Positions 42,611-53,871 of a stretch of DNA of 64,000 bases are shown piece after piece (position 1 is the first letter of the stretch; the number at the start of each line of letters is the position of its first letter). This DNA comes from Anastrepha obliqua (Eukaryota; Arthropoda; Insecta; Diptera; Tephritidae), in contig NC_072893.1 in assembly GCF_027943255.1 (NCBI RefSeq), positions 100,509,784 through 100,573,783 of the forward strand. The letters are read 5' to 3'. Below the pieces are notes generated by a model. The model was not told the DNA's origin. It saw nothing but the letters and a program-made list of their open reading frames with translations, and did no database searches. The translations under genes were made by a program, and so were the position numbers.

Positions 42611-43277
42611 TTTGATATTTAATTTAAATAATTTTTTTTTACAAAAATGTAAATAAAAATTTTGGGTACGCAGTTTTACAGCCCACTTACGAGGTAATAC
42701 GAATAAATTGATTTGAACAGAAATTTGGTATTTATTGAGTGAAGAGTTAAAACGCGAAACAGCAGTTGCTTACCTTTTTCCAAAACCTTTGCAATATTGA
42801 TTTTATGCATTTAATTAGTTATTATAATAAAAGTAATTGTAAACAAACGCCCACGCTACAATTTCTTTTTCAAAATGGACGTGCACTTAGTACAGAATGT
42901 AAAAAATATGTACGTCGCCACCAAATTTAAGCGACAGTCAATCCACTGGTTAACAATTGTCGCATCAACAGTGCCATATGTTATGTTTCTATAGGTACAT
43001 ACCATAAAAAAACTGATTGACAGGCTTACATTTTTTCCTTTATTGCGCTTTAGTACTGTACTTATTTTTTTGTGTTAAATAAATATTTTACCGGCTGTTG
43101 AGAAAATTAAATCGAATTTATTAAGCCGCCAAATTTAACAGGATTAGTAATATATTAAGCATACGTTAAGTTATTTATAGTGATGAAAACTATTTTTCCA
43201 CCAATTCACTTGCATCTAATTGTATTACGAATTTGATTTAACATATCTAAGTAAAAATACATATAAATTGAATATAA
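42611..43277. other. No recognisable gene
   Basis: AT-rich spacer. Nothing identified. Confidence 0.4.
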
Positions 43278-43472
43278 TGGTGCTCACTCTCATCAACGTA
43301 AACGTACGTCCCTTCGTCCCTACGCCCGTAACGACTGACACAATGAAACAACGATCTACGATACTACGGAACGGAACGATGGTGGGAATTTATTTACATG
43401 GGGCTCTCATTACTTTCATCGTGTCAGCTGATACGGGCATACGTTTATGTTGGTGGGTGTGAGCACCATATA
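43278..43472. repeat. Imperfect palindrome, about 195 bp
   Basis: The left arm begins ATGGTGCTCACTCTCATCAA and holds CGTAAACGTACG and TGACACAATGAAA. The right arm read in reverse begins ATGGTGCTCACACCCACCAA with CATAAACGTATG and TGACACGATGAAA. Arms are roughly 80 bp at perhaps 75% identity. It looks like a small fold-back element, with no target duplication that I can prove. Confidence 0.55.
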
Positions 43473-43487
43473 TATATACATATATAT

Positions 43488-44793
43488 GTGGGAAAAAGTA
43501 AGGTGAACTTGGTTGTAAAATGAAAAATTTTTATTTATTCTTGTAAAACAATTTCATCCCCTTCAAAATAATCCCCTCTCGATGAAATACACTTATGCCA
43601 ACGATTTTTCCGATCCCCGAAACATGCCATATAATCCATTTCCGGTAGAGCCATCCGGTAGAGTCACCTTCTTCGATTCAGCTTTTATCTCCTCAATCGA
43701 CTCGAAACGCGTTCCCCGGAGTGGTCTCTTGAGCTTTGGGAATAGCCAGAAGTCACACGGAGCCAAATCAGGCGAATACGGTGGTTGCGGAACGATATGC
43801 GTGGAATTTTTGGCGAAATGGTCACGAAGAACGAGTGCGTCTCACACTGCATTATCGTGATGCAAAAACCACGAGTTGTTGGCCCATAATTCTGGTCTTT
43901 TTAGACAAATTGCTTCACATAAGCGAAGCATAACGCTGAAATAATATTCCTTATTAACAGTTTGCCCAGGTGGAAGGAATTCATAGTGCACCACACCACG
44001 AAAATCGAAAAAAACTGTCATCATGACCTTTATTTTTGAACGACTTTGACGTGCTCTTTTCGGTCTGGCCTCGCCTTTCGCACGATATTCGCTTGATTGG
44101 TCGGTTATTTCAGGGTCGTAAGCATAAATCCAAGTCTCATCTCCCGTAATTATGCATTTGAGCTTGTCCTGATAGTCTGAAATCATTGTTTCACGCACAT
44201 CAACGCGACGACTTTTTTCCAAGAAATTGAGAGTTTTCGGTACCAAATGAGATTTGACTTTTCGTAGGCCCAAATGGTCTTTCAAAATGGTTTTCACAGA
44301 TATTCTGATATTCCGATCATATCAGTAAGGTCTTTAACAGTCAACCGACGATTTTTGAGCATTAACTCCTTCACTTTATTGACGTGTTGGTCATCTGTTG
44401 ACGTCGATGGTCGTCCGGAGCGCTCCAAGTCATCAACACGTTCTCGACCCTCTTTGAAGTCTTTGTACCACTTATAAACATTTTTCTGCGACATGGTCGA
44501 ATCACCAAATGCCTTCTGCAACATGCTAAACGTTTCCGCAGCCGAAATTTCATTCCGCAAACAAAATTTGATGGCACTTCTCTGCTCAATCAAATCAGAC
44601 ATTGTAAAAATCGAAAAATGCACTCTTGGTCGTTTGGTAAACACAAGCGTAAATATATTACTGATAATGACATTCCCATGAAAGTTGGCCCAGATGTTAT
44701 TAACAGTGCTGCCAACTCATGAAAAAAATAACTAGAGCGAAATTTTAATCCCGCGAAGTTTGACAAATAAATTCACCTTACTTTTTGCCCACA
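43488..44793 (-). mobile_element. Mariner (DD34D), copy 2, in a SINE TA-rich tail
   Basis: Left end TGTGGGAAAAAGTAAGGTGA, right end (reversed) TGTGGGCAAAAAGTAAGGTG. Closely similar to copy 1 (30180-31467) along its full length. Both flanks are TA-rich: TATATATACATATATATG on the left and ATTATATATATATAATTG, the tail of SINE 44796-45122, on the right. It retains all three catalytic Asp codons in sequence but has frame breaks and a 14-bp inverted block. Confidence 0.85.
43535..44602 (-). pseudogene. Mariner transposase, copy 2
   Basis: ATG at 44602: DLIEQRSAIKFCLRNEISAA, STMSQKNVYKWYKDFKEGRE, ERSGRPSTSTDDQHVNKVKE, LTVKDLTDMIGIS, then a frameshift (two bases lost near 44298). Next: MKTILKDHLGLRKVKSHLVP, CIITGDETWIYAYDPE (first Asp), SWFLHHDNA (second Asp), then a stop caused by a local inversion at 43837-43850. 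Downstream, YSPDLAPCDFWLF (third Asp) is intact on the minus strand at 43735-43775. The C-terminus has an extra duplication near 43640-43665. Confidence 0.85.
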
Positions 44794-44795
44794 GT

Positions 44796-45122
44796 ATTAT
44801 ATATATATAATTGACGCTAACACCTTTTTTAGGTATTTTGCCGAGCTCCTCCGCCTATTTGTGGTGTGCGTCTTAATGTTGTTCCACAAATGGAGGGACC
44901 TACAGTTTCGACCCGACTCCGAACGGCAGATATTTTTTTATGAGGAGCTTTTTCATGGCAGAAATACACTCGGAGGTTTGCTATTGCCTGCCGAGGGGCG
45001 ACCGCTATTAGAAACATGTTTTTCTTAATTTTGGTGTTTCACCGAGATTCGAACCAACGTTCTCTCTGTGAATTCCGAATGGTAATCACGCACCAACCCA
45101 TTCGGCTACGGCGGCCGCCGTA
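44796..45122 (-). repeat. tRNA-derived SINE, near full length
   Basis: The most complete minus-strand copy. On its own strand it starts CGGCGGCCGCCGTAGCCGAA with A-box-like TAGCCGAATGGGTTGG, then B-box-like GGTTCGAATCTC, a body with GCAGGCAATAGC..., TTTCTGCCATGAAAAAGCTC, GTGGAACAACAT, and a TA-rich tail. The A and B boxes about 40 bp apart indicate a tRNA-derived pol III promoter. The usual ACACCC/GGGTGT hairpin before the tail is damaged in this copy. Confidence 0.8.
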
Positions 45123-45958
45123 TGTTATCTTGTTTTAATAGCTGAATAGAGGTGCTAAGGTTCTTGAACCGTGTTAGCAGACGCCGCTGACGGAAAATGT
45201 GTTTCTTTGCCAGTGAAAATTATTTTAAATTATCAAAGAATAAAATATCACAATGTGGACAACAAGTGGGAGGTACATATTAATTTAAAAATATTTTTTA
45301 TTGATATAGCTACCTAATCTTAAATATACCATATTTAAAGGTTAAAGTACAATATTACGATATACATAGGTATGTAATATAGGTACCAAATGAAGAATTT
45401 TGAAAAAATTGAAATTACACAAGTTTACTAATTTAAAACATTTCTGATCTTCAGCATTTGAATTTAATTTTTTATGAAAAATTTTCTCTGAATATGAATT
45501 CAATAAATTAGAAAGTAGAACAGTTTTTAAGAAAAATCTAAACATATATTATTTGAGTTCTGGAAAAGTGAGGTCGCTTAATTGCTACTATCTCCGAATT
45601 CTTTAAGCAAATTAAAGATTTTAACTTTTCATCAAAAGCTTATGCCACGCTTCTCAAATTCTGTCACTAGTGTTAACTGTCTGGTCTGTTTGTAAAATTT
45701 TTGAGCGAAAAACAAAACAAAGTGAGCAGCCCCGAAGAATCTTTGGTAAATATTTGAGGGTGACCGAATATCGATTTCTAAAGCCGAATCAAATCGAAAC
45801 GGGTCTGGCGAATTTCAGCCAAAATCGAACCGATGGCACCTCGGGTCCAAGTAATAAGCAAATAAACATGCAGTAATTTTAAATTATAAAAAAGGAAGTT
45901 TAATCACATTAAGTTCAGTGCATAATATTTATGTCTATTTAAATTTTTTGCATGTGTA
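45123..45958. other. No recognisable gene
   Basis: AT-rich spacer. A 67-codon minus frame at 45342-45545 and a 68-codon plus frame at 45670-45876 are not recognised. Confidence 0.4.
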
Positions 45959-46652
45959 AATAGGTGAAGTTTCAAATTTCGCGGGCTACGTACACTGGAC
46001 TTTCGATTATTATTATTTTTTATATTGGTACACTCGTCTCGAAGATATGTTCACGGTTTTAGCAATGTAGCATGTTTATTTTGTTTGTCAGAGACATAGA
46101 TAAGACAATTGTTTTGCGTGTTCGGCGACTTTCTGCTATCGACTCTTGGTTCTCAACGAACTTTGCTGTCACTCGCTTCATGGCAGCATTTTCGAAAAGA
46201 TTGCATGGTATGGCCAACCGATATGCCGACATCCTTAGCAACTGCTCTAATTGTGATTCGACAATTCTACATAACAATTTTCTTCCCTTTTTCAATATTT
46301 TCATCGCTTGTTGATGTGCTGGGGCGTCTAGAGTGATCGCCGTCATTTACATCTTCCCGACCTTCTGCGAAAAGCTTGTACCTTATAACTTGTAAACATG
46401 TTTTTTACTCAGAGTACTCTCACCGTATGCCACTGTCAACATTTCAAGTGTTTTTGAGCACTTAATACCATTTTTTACACAAAATATGATGCAACTTCTT
46501 TGATCCATTTTTATGCCTCTCACTGACAAACTAAACATGTTATATTGCTAAAACCGTGAACATATCTTCAAGACAAGTGTACTAACAGAAAAAAAAATAA
46601 TAATAGAAAGTCGATTGCCCGTAGCCCGCGAAATTTGAAAATTCACCTTATT
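45959..46652 (-). mobile_element. Mariner derivative with about 130-bp inverted ends
   Basis: Left arm 45959-46100 (AGGTGAAGTTTCAAATTTCG, GGGCTACG, ..., GTTCACGGTTTTAGCAATGT) and right arm 46510-46652 are inverse copies with moderate divergence. Between them the minus strand codes MDQRSCIIFCVKNGIKCSKT and AYGESTLSKKHVYK, a Mos1-type helix-turn-helix starting at 46509, then VAKDVGISVGH-like and KRVTAKFV blocks in shifted frames. All catalytic motifs are gone. The long arm may be an inverted duplicate of the 5' end replacing the original 3' end. Confidence 0.7.
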
Positions 46653-47855
46653 TTTGTAACAAACGTATTGTAATTTGCATAATAATAAGTAGCACATATG
46701 GTATAAAATATTTAAGTTCTAGGAAATTTCTAGAAATTTCTGGGAACTTTCCAGTTTAAAGTAGTGCTGTTGTTGTTTTATTCGCAAGCCGCTGAGTGGT
46801 TGGATCATTGAAAGTTAATATCAAAGTCATTCCGAAAAGCCGTAGTTGCATATTTTAGGGGGCACTATTATGTCTTTCATCAGCTGTATATACTTTTTTT
46901 TTACCTCCAAGCGGTGGTATCCAAATTCTCTGGTAACAACTGTGCGTGGAATATAAACCGTATGTAAGAGTTGCCAGAATTTTAATTTTTCCATGACAAA
47001 AATGTTACCGATGCACAACAGATATGTTAGGAGCTAATCAAAAGGAAGATATTGTTAATATCTGGTATATTTCCTGCTAAGTATTCATAAATAGCATATT
47101 TGCACACATTTCTATATAAGTGCACATTTACTCTGCATCGAATTCTTAAGTGGTGAAACTAAAGAATGTGCTTGAATGAAAAACACATAGCTTTCGTAAA
47201 GTAAATTTTTAATAACTTCGTTTAAATGCATACTTTTTTTTAGTATTTTTGTTTGTAACAAGTAAGCAGTTTGGTGATACTTCAAAATTTTCTCGGAACT
47301 GTCTAAGACTCTTCATTAAATAATTTGTAAATACTTATGTGTATATACATAATAAATATTGCAGATATGTAAATATCTGTCGAGTCCTCGGATGAGAGGT
47401 TTTCTAAAAAGACGGCGAAACGCAGCAAGTTCAAATAAATGCGTGTGGTTTTGCTTGTAGCTAAGACTTTGGATGAGCAAATGGAGCTAATTTTGTTGTG
47501 AAAGATACCCGATTGGAAAATCGGAGCAAGAGAAATGTATTTAATATGGTAATGTATTAAGTGATATTGGCAAAGGACCTAATACCTGAGTGCGATAGTT
47601 TTCATGAGAGGCAACTTTCAGAGTCGACATAAAGCTAAGTTGCCTATTGAAGAAATCAAATATTGCAATCAGTAGTCGCAGTTCATCCCAAGGTTTACTC
47701 TATTACAATAATAATTGTTATTAATATTTATTGTTTATTATTATGGCTTGTATAGCAATTTTATTATGTATAATTTGTAAGTGATTTTTACGTTATTTTC
47801 TTCCTGACTAGCGTAATAGTCGATTAATGGTCGATCTGCGATAAGTATATTTCGA
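46653..47855. other. No recognisable gene
   Basis: AT-rich spacer. No frame above 63 codons and no motif. Confidence 0.4.
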
Positions 47856-47859
47856 GCAT

Positions 47860-48470
47860 TGCGTGATGAGCAATGAGGCTCATTTTCACCTAAATGGATA
47901 TGTTAACAATCAAAACTGCTCCCCTTGGTCTATTGAAAATCTACATGTTATTAAAGAAAAAACTATACACTCACAACACCCAATGAGTGTCTGTTTGGTG
48001 GGGTTTTTGGGCTGGCGGAGTCATCGGACCATGCTTCTTTGAAAATTATACCGTTAACGCTGTTATGGTGAACGTGATATGATGATAAAGTGTATGTAGC
48101 CTGAATTTATCGACATTTCTACTTTGCCCCTCTCAGTCCCTCGCTAGCATCGAACCTATTGGGGCCATTTGCCACATAGCGCATGAAACAGAAAACCTAT
48201 TGCGAACGAAGATCTCAGGACGCATTATTTCACGTAACAAGAAGGTCAAATGGTCGTCGAGATCTTCCGATTTAACACCATGGAAGTATTTTGCCTTTTT
48301 TTCTCGTGTGTGTAAAAATTATAGTCTATGTTCATAAGCCCGAGACAATTCCAGAGCTGAACAAGCTGTATATTATACTTTGAATATGCCCAAAAGTCAT
48401 GAACAATTTTAATATATCGCACGCTAAATACAAAAGGGGCACAACTCAAAATTTTCCACACTCGAGCTTG
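47860..48470 (+). pseudogene. DD41D-like transposase relic (G)
   Basis: The plus strand reads MSNEAHFHLNGYVNNQNCSP (first Asp changed to Asn), then with frameshifts WGFWAGGVIGPCFFEN, CHIAHETENLLRTKISGRII, SRNKKVKWSSRSSDLTPWKY (third Asp changed to Lys) and a degenerate C-terminus. The family blocks are in the right order. Old and dead; termini not located. Confidence 0.75.
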
Positions 48471-49107
48471 ACTTGTTTACAGTAGCACAGAAAACAAACT
48501 ATGTGACATATCACGCTGAAATTTGCCATGTAAGCTTATAACAGTCCTACCAAAAAACAAAAAATTTATTTTTGCCATATGCCATCCGCGGAGCGTTTTA
48601 TTGATAACGTCTCGTTCATATTTGAGTTTCTGCTCATTTTGAGTTGTGACCCTTTTGTATTTACGGTGCGATATGCATCCTGTACTGCTGGAGGAGTGGT
48701 GCATAATTTTTTTGTATTTTATTTATAAAAGAAAATCTAAGGATTATTATAAGATACAAAGGAGCTTTACAGGATTTATGTGGCCAAAAGCCAACCCTTT
48801 TTGGGGCGCTTTTTAAAGAGAAGGGTGATTGCGAATCCACAGTGCGACAAAGTTTTGAAAAAGCAAAAATTCCCATATTTCTTCTAAGTGATAGGTTCTC
48901 ATTTTTATTAACACATTTTTCGTTACTACTATTTCCGCTACTACTTATGAATAATATTATAGATAAAAAATAAACTAACACATATTTTTTTATTTACACT
49001 TGCATAAATAATAAGAGAATTTTTTTTATTTTATTTTATTTTACATAACAATAAAATTATTATATTATACAAACTAAAAGTAGTGCAGCGCTAGCATCGG
49101 AGGCATT
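48471..49107. other. No recognisable gene
   Basis: A 106-codon minus frame at 48661-48981 is unassigned. AT-rich otherwise. Confidence 0.35.
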
Positions 49108-49206
49108 TTGTGGAACAACATCAAGACGCACACCACAAATAAGAGGAGGAGCCCGATCAAACACCCAAAAAGGGTGTACGCGCCAATTATATATATATAT
49201 ATATGT
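49108..49206 (+). repeat. SINE 3' fragment
   Basis: TTTTGTGGAACAACATCAAG, ACGCACACCACAAATA, GAGGAGGAGC, then the hairpin ACACCCAAAAAGGGTGT and CGCGCCAATT-type junction followed by TATATATATATATAT. Only the last 100 bp of the SINE. Confidence 0.8.
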
Positions 49207-49272
49207 TCCTTACATAACATAATACAAAATCATTTAAAATAAACACCGCATTTTATTCAAATTGAATTGATC

Positions 49273-49725
49273 GTAGAATGACTATTCTCTCCTTCACTTT
49301 CATTTTCGATTGTGGTGTGATTGACTCCCCATCGTTATTCGTGAAAATTAATTTCAGTATTCAGCAAGCTTTTGGTTGGGGATGGTTAGAACTAATTATG
49401 CCTCTAATGCTCCAATTTCTAGAATTTTCAAATCCTATTGGCTTTGATTCTTCTTCCACAAAATGCTGTTTCAAAATGTTATTAAATGAAATGTTTAACT
49501 AGTTTCTAGGTATTTTCCGATATTCCTTCTTCGTAATATGTATTAGGAAATGTAAAATTTTTTACATGACAACGAAATAAATAAAGTACGAGTATAAGTT
49601 TAAATTACTTTAAAGTTAAAATTACTTAAAATAAAACATAAAAGTTTAGCATTAATCAGTTTTTTATGGTCTGGAAGAAATGCTGTATTTCTGGATTATA
49701 AATAATTAAATAAGCAAATATGTAC
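49273..49725 (+). mobile_element. LINE N3 3' fragment (copy 3)
   Basis: Encodes SFTFIFDCGVIDSPSLFVKI, NFSIQQAF and GFDSSSTKCCFKMLLNEMFN, the same C-terminus as 9304-9543 and 42150-42452. It continues into the 3' UTR with TTAGCATTAATCAGTTTTTT and ends in an A-rich tail near 49725. Strongly 5'-truncated, as expected for a LINE copy. Confidence 0.75.
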
Positions 49726-52224
49726 AAATCTCAAAATAGGTATTCTTATTGGAACACCCTCTATTTGTAAATAATCATTCCTCATATATGTATGTGTGCA
49801 CATGTAAGTATAAGAATCATTAAATTTTTATTCTTATTCTCTTTATAAAATATATCTCATGAGCTTATATAACTGTATAATTTGTAAGAGGATGCTTAGC
49901 AAAACTTCCGATATAACATTTATATGGACTGGTATGAAAGAGAAATGCCAGACAGGAAAAGTAGGGTGCGGAGTTAACGTCAAAACCCTGTAAATAGGAA
50001 GGCCTAATGAACCTCGGAATATTCAAAATCGGAAAACTGTTTCTGTGGGGTGACTCCTAACTACTTTTTGGGATAAACTAAGATCACTTCATTAAAAAAC
50101 GTGAAAGGCAAAATGATATGATGTACCTATACATACATTATTACGGGGTTGAGTGTGCGTACAAAGCTCAACATCATAATATATGTATAACAATTACAGC
50201 ATCCAAACTTAATGAATGGGCTTATTCAAACCCAAAACTACATTTTAGGGTAGTTTTACCTCAGATCAGAGCGTTCACGCATGATCATTGTCTGTGATCA
50301 TTGACCTCATCCTTTCACTGGATGCTGCCTTTTATACTGACATTTAACTTATACGATGACCCTGTGGTTACTGGGGTCAATTAGCACATATTATCGTTAG
50401 CAATTGCATGTACATATGTATGAACACATGTAGGGCGTTTGTTAATTCGGTTTTTTTTCTAAATAGGTAAGTGAATTAATGAAAGCTCGATCGCTTGTTT
50501 TTTTGTTTTTCAATGTTTTAGGCAAAAAAACTGTACAAATATATAAGCGAGTAAATAGCCTGTGATGAAATTCGGAAGAGTTCTGTTCTTTTCACTACAA
50601 AAAGGCTGAAGTGACAGTTCTTGGCCAGACGTAAATTCAGATCGTACCGGCAACGCAGACCCGAATGTCGCGAAGGCGAAGTTGTATCTGGGTCTCTGTT
50701 CAGCTGAAAAAGGGTCATTGCAAAGCTGAATGGCAGAGTATGTATTCCTGTTGTCGTCAGGCGCGGATCCATGCGCAAAACACGGAAGTTCCAGGTTAAA
50801 TTCGCAAGCCTCCAACGATTACCCTACAATTTGTTGATGGCTTTTACCAGTAATTACGACATGGTCCGAGAAAGTCCAAAAGAGGCGTTCGAAATATCAT
50901 GTAGAGAAGAGATTAGCTTCATTTAATGTGATTTATTGACACCAGTTAGCACGAAGAAGAAACGACCGGGCCGAAAACGCTTAGGTGGTTACCGTGCACC
51001 ATTCAGAATTCGAAGATATACAACACAGTCTGAATACTGAAGAAATTGCTTAACTGGTCATACGTATCTGTGAAATGGAAAATTTAAAAATTTTCTCGTT
51101 ATGAGTTTTTTCAATTTTCGCGTTACGACATTTTTCAATTTTAAGTTTACAACTTCCAAGTAACTATGCAATCCCTAATAGTCTAGCACCTTAAAATGCA
51201 TTAATTTTGAAATCAGTGCCAATTCCAACAAAGCAACCAATATGTTTTATGTTTGTATATGTATGTATCCAATGGTAATATGCTCTCGAATTCGTTTATG
51301 AAAAAATTAAGCACACATATGCCTCAAAATATTTACACACTGCTAGCCAAAAAGGTCCTTTCAACCTTGACTGGTCGGCATGGCAGCTGCTCAGTGATTA
51401 AAAAAAGAGCGTACAGGGATGATTATGAATAAACCTGTTCTGTAAAGTATAGTATTCAGAATTCATATTCGCACCTCTTGCATATAACGAATGTCTCCTG
51501 TATATGTACATATATGTATACATACATATAAATAGTTTTCATGAACGCACTTTTAAGCACAAGAGTACCCATACAGTCAAATGCATTCAGAGAATAAATA
51601 TGTGTACAAATTTATGCATGTAGAGCACAAATTGTTATCACAAATTACTAACATCATGTTTAAATCCGTTTATATTACTCCTCACCCTTATCTAGAAAGT
51701 TTAGGAAGACTGTTTTGGTGTTTTTAACACACTATGTAAAAGGGCGAATTAGAACTCCTATATATCTAGTGTACAGCAGCGTGTGGCAAAATAGAGCCAA
51801 ATACTTGCCAAAGTTTAGTGTATCTAAACCTCACATCTATAGGCTAAAAATACTAAAAGTTGCTTTCGAATCACCAACCACCTGAATAAAAGAAAAAATT
51901 GTCTTTGAATCCAACCTTTTATATGATTATTTTCGTTTTGACATACTGCTCTTGAAAGCATACTGCATGAAGGTATGCAAAATGGGTTCATACCATCATA
52001 GGGCTGTCAAAAGCTAGGCGTCCTATCCTCACCCCATGCCGCTAAAACTAATATGAAACTCCATTGATTTTCAAAGTATTCCGTCTGAAAGTTTATAAAT
52101 ATAAAAGGCCTCTTCTATTCGCCATTTACCCGCTCGCTATTTCTATGCTCGATTAACTTGAAGAAAAATTTGCATGCAAAAGCAACAACAAAGTTATCGA
52201 GTAAGACTAGCGCGTATGGCTATA
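49726..52224. other. No recognisable gene
   Basis: 2.5 kb without a recognised gene. Two overlapping minus frames at 50510-50815 (86-101 codons) are not recognised. Simple ACATATGTATG runs occur near 49787-49805 and 51500-51530. Confidence 0.4.
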
Positions 52225-52442
52225 GCTCATTTAGCTCCTGGTGACGCTCAAGCACGCATGTTCTGCAGCTTATATGTGTGCGTGTCGGGTGCTTGACGCT
52301 AATATCTAAAATTTTTGATTTTCATCATGCAAAAGCCGACAACAAGTATGTGTGACACGAAGCAAGTACGAGTGTCACCCGACACGTACACATATAAGCC
52401 TCCTGGACATGCATGCTTGAGCGTCGCCAGGGGCTAATTAGG
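52225..52442. repeat. Imperfect palindrome, about 67-bp arms
   Basis: Left arm 52225-52291 (GCTCATTTAGCTCCTGGTGA...GTGTCGGGTG) and right arm 52376-52442 are inverse copies with a handful of differences, spaced by 84 bp. The arms are GC-richer than the surroundings. It may be a fold-back element; no flanking duplication found. Confidence 0.6.
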
Positions 52443-53528
52443 CCGCACTGCCTTACCATCGCATGTAATTTAAGGCAGTTCTCTTCTCGCGTTGTTCATT
52501 TGCTTCATCTATTCGCCACTTGCTAAGTCTTGGCGAAAGAGAGTGGCCTAATAAAAAATGTGCCTACTTATACTTGGAAGCACTTGCCCAGGTATGACAC
52601 TTGAAAGATAAGCATCTAAAAACAAAATCGCTTTAGCATCACTAAAATTTTGTTACTTTCACATAAAAACTTTTCGCTTAGCGAACAGCAGAAGTCTCTA
52701 GCGAGCAGAGCAGTGGTGAATCGATAGAAGCTTATATTAATTTAATTATGTCAGTAGCTATAAAAAGTATACTTCATCTTTAATAGAATAATTTAAATTA
52801 TTTAATGAAAGAGTAACATTTTTGCGCCCAAAAGTGGGCAATACCCATTATTGCTGTCTGTATGGGCTGACGTCTGCACATATGTATGGACGAAATGCTC
52901 GTACGGCCATTGAAATGTATGCATTGAAATGAATTTTATATCTTATATCCATTAAACATTAAACCTCACATCTGTCTCCCTGTCCATTCATTTACACCGC
53001 GAAATTGCAATGCAAAATAAGTATGTATGTCACAATGTTTTGATTTATAACAAAGGAGGCACATTTACATTTGTATGTATTTTCGCCTCTTTTTCGAGTT
53101 TTTAATATCATAAATACTGACAGAATTATGACCCAAAGGAATTTAGGCTGTTTTGAGTTTCATTCACATTTTTTCTATAATTTTCACCCAAAGGAATAAA
53201 CATTGCAAAATTTAGGCCTACTCCCGGCATGACTTTTAATTTTTTTATGACTCAGTCCAATATATACGGCGTTATTCCGGCAAATAGTGTTTCGAGTGTT
53301 TGATTCGCGTCTTGTGTTGGCAGACGTAAAAATGTGCACTTGTTGTCATAGCCTCAGCTAGTGGTATAGACATAGGAGATAAAAAAGGTATTATATCAGA
53401 AATATAAGTAGCTTTGAAGTCTGTTTGTTCTTAAATTATATATTTATTATATTTTTCTTATAACTTGTTTTTTGCCAACTTGTTTTAGGAAGTTTAAAAG
53501 CAAATTAAACACGAACTATAATTATATA
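52443..53528. other. No recognisable gene
   Basis: AT-rich spacer, no motif. Confidence 0.4.
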
Positions 53529-53870
53529 GTAGCCGAATGGGTTGGTACATGACTACCATTCGGAATTCAGAGAGAACGCAGGTTCGAAGCTCGGTGAAAG
53601 ATCAAAATAAAGAAAAAGTTTTTTCTAATAGGGGTCGCCCCTTGGCAGTCAATGGCAAACCTCCGAGAGTATTTCTGCCATGAAAAAGCTCCTCATAAAA
53701 AATATCTGCCGTTCGGAGTCGGCTTGAAACTGTAAGTCCCTCCATTTGTGGAACAACATCAAGACACACACCACAAATAGGAGGAGGAGCTCGGCAAAAC
53801 ACCCAAAAAGGGTGTACGCGCCCTGTACCTATATGATGTAGCTATAAAAAGATGTAGGCGCCAATTATAT
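53529..53870 (+). repeat. tRNA-derived SINE, plus strand
   Basis: Head TAGCCGAATGGGTTGG (A box, 53529-53544), B-box-like GGTTCGAAGCTC near 53582, the body and the hairpin ACACCCAAAAAGGGTGT. The end has an extended form, GCGCCCTGTACCTATATGAT, then a second GCGCCAATTATAT. A DD41D element (C4) sits immediately behind the TA-rich tail. Confidence 0.85.
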
Positions 53871-53871
53871 A

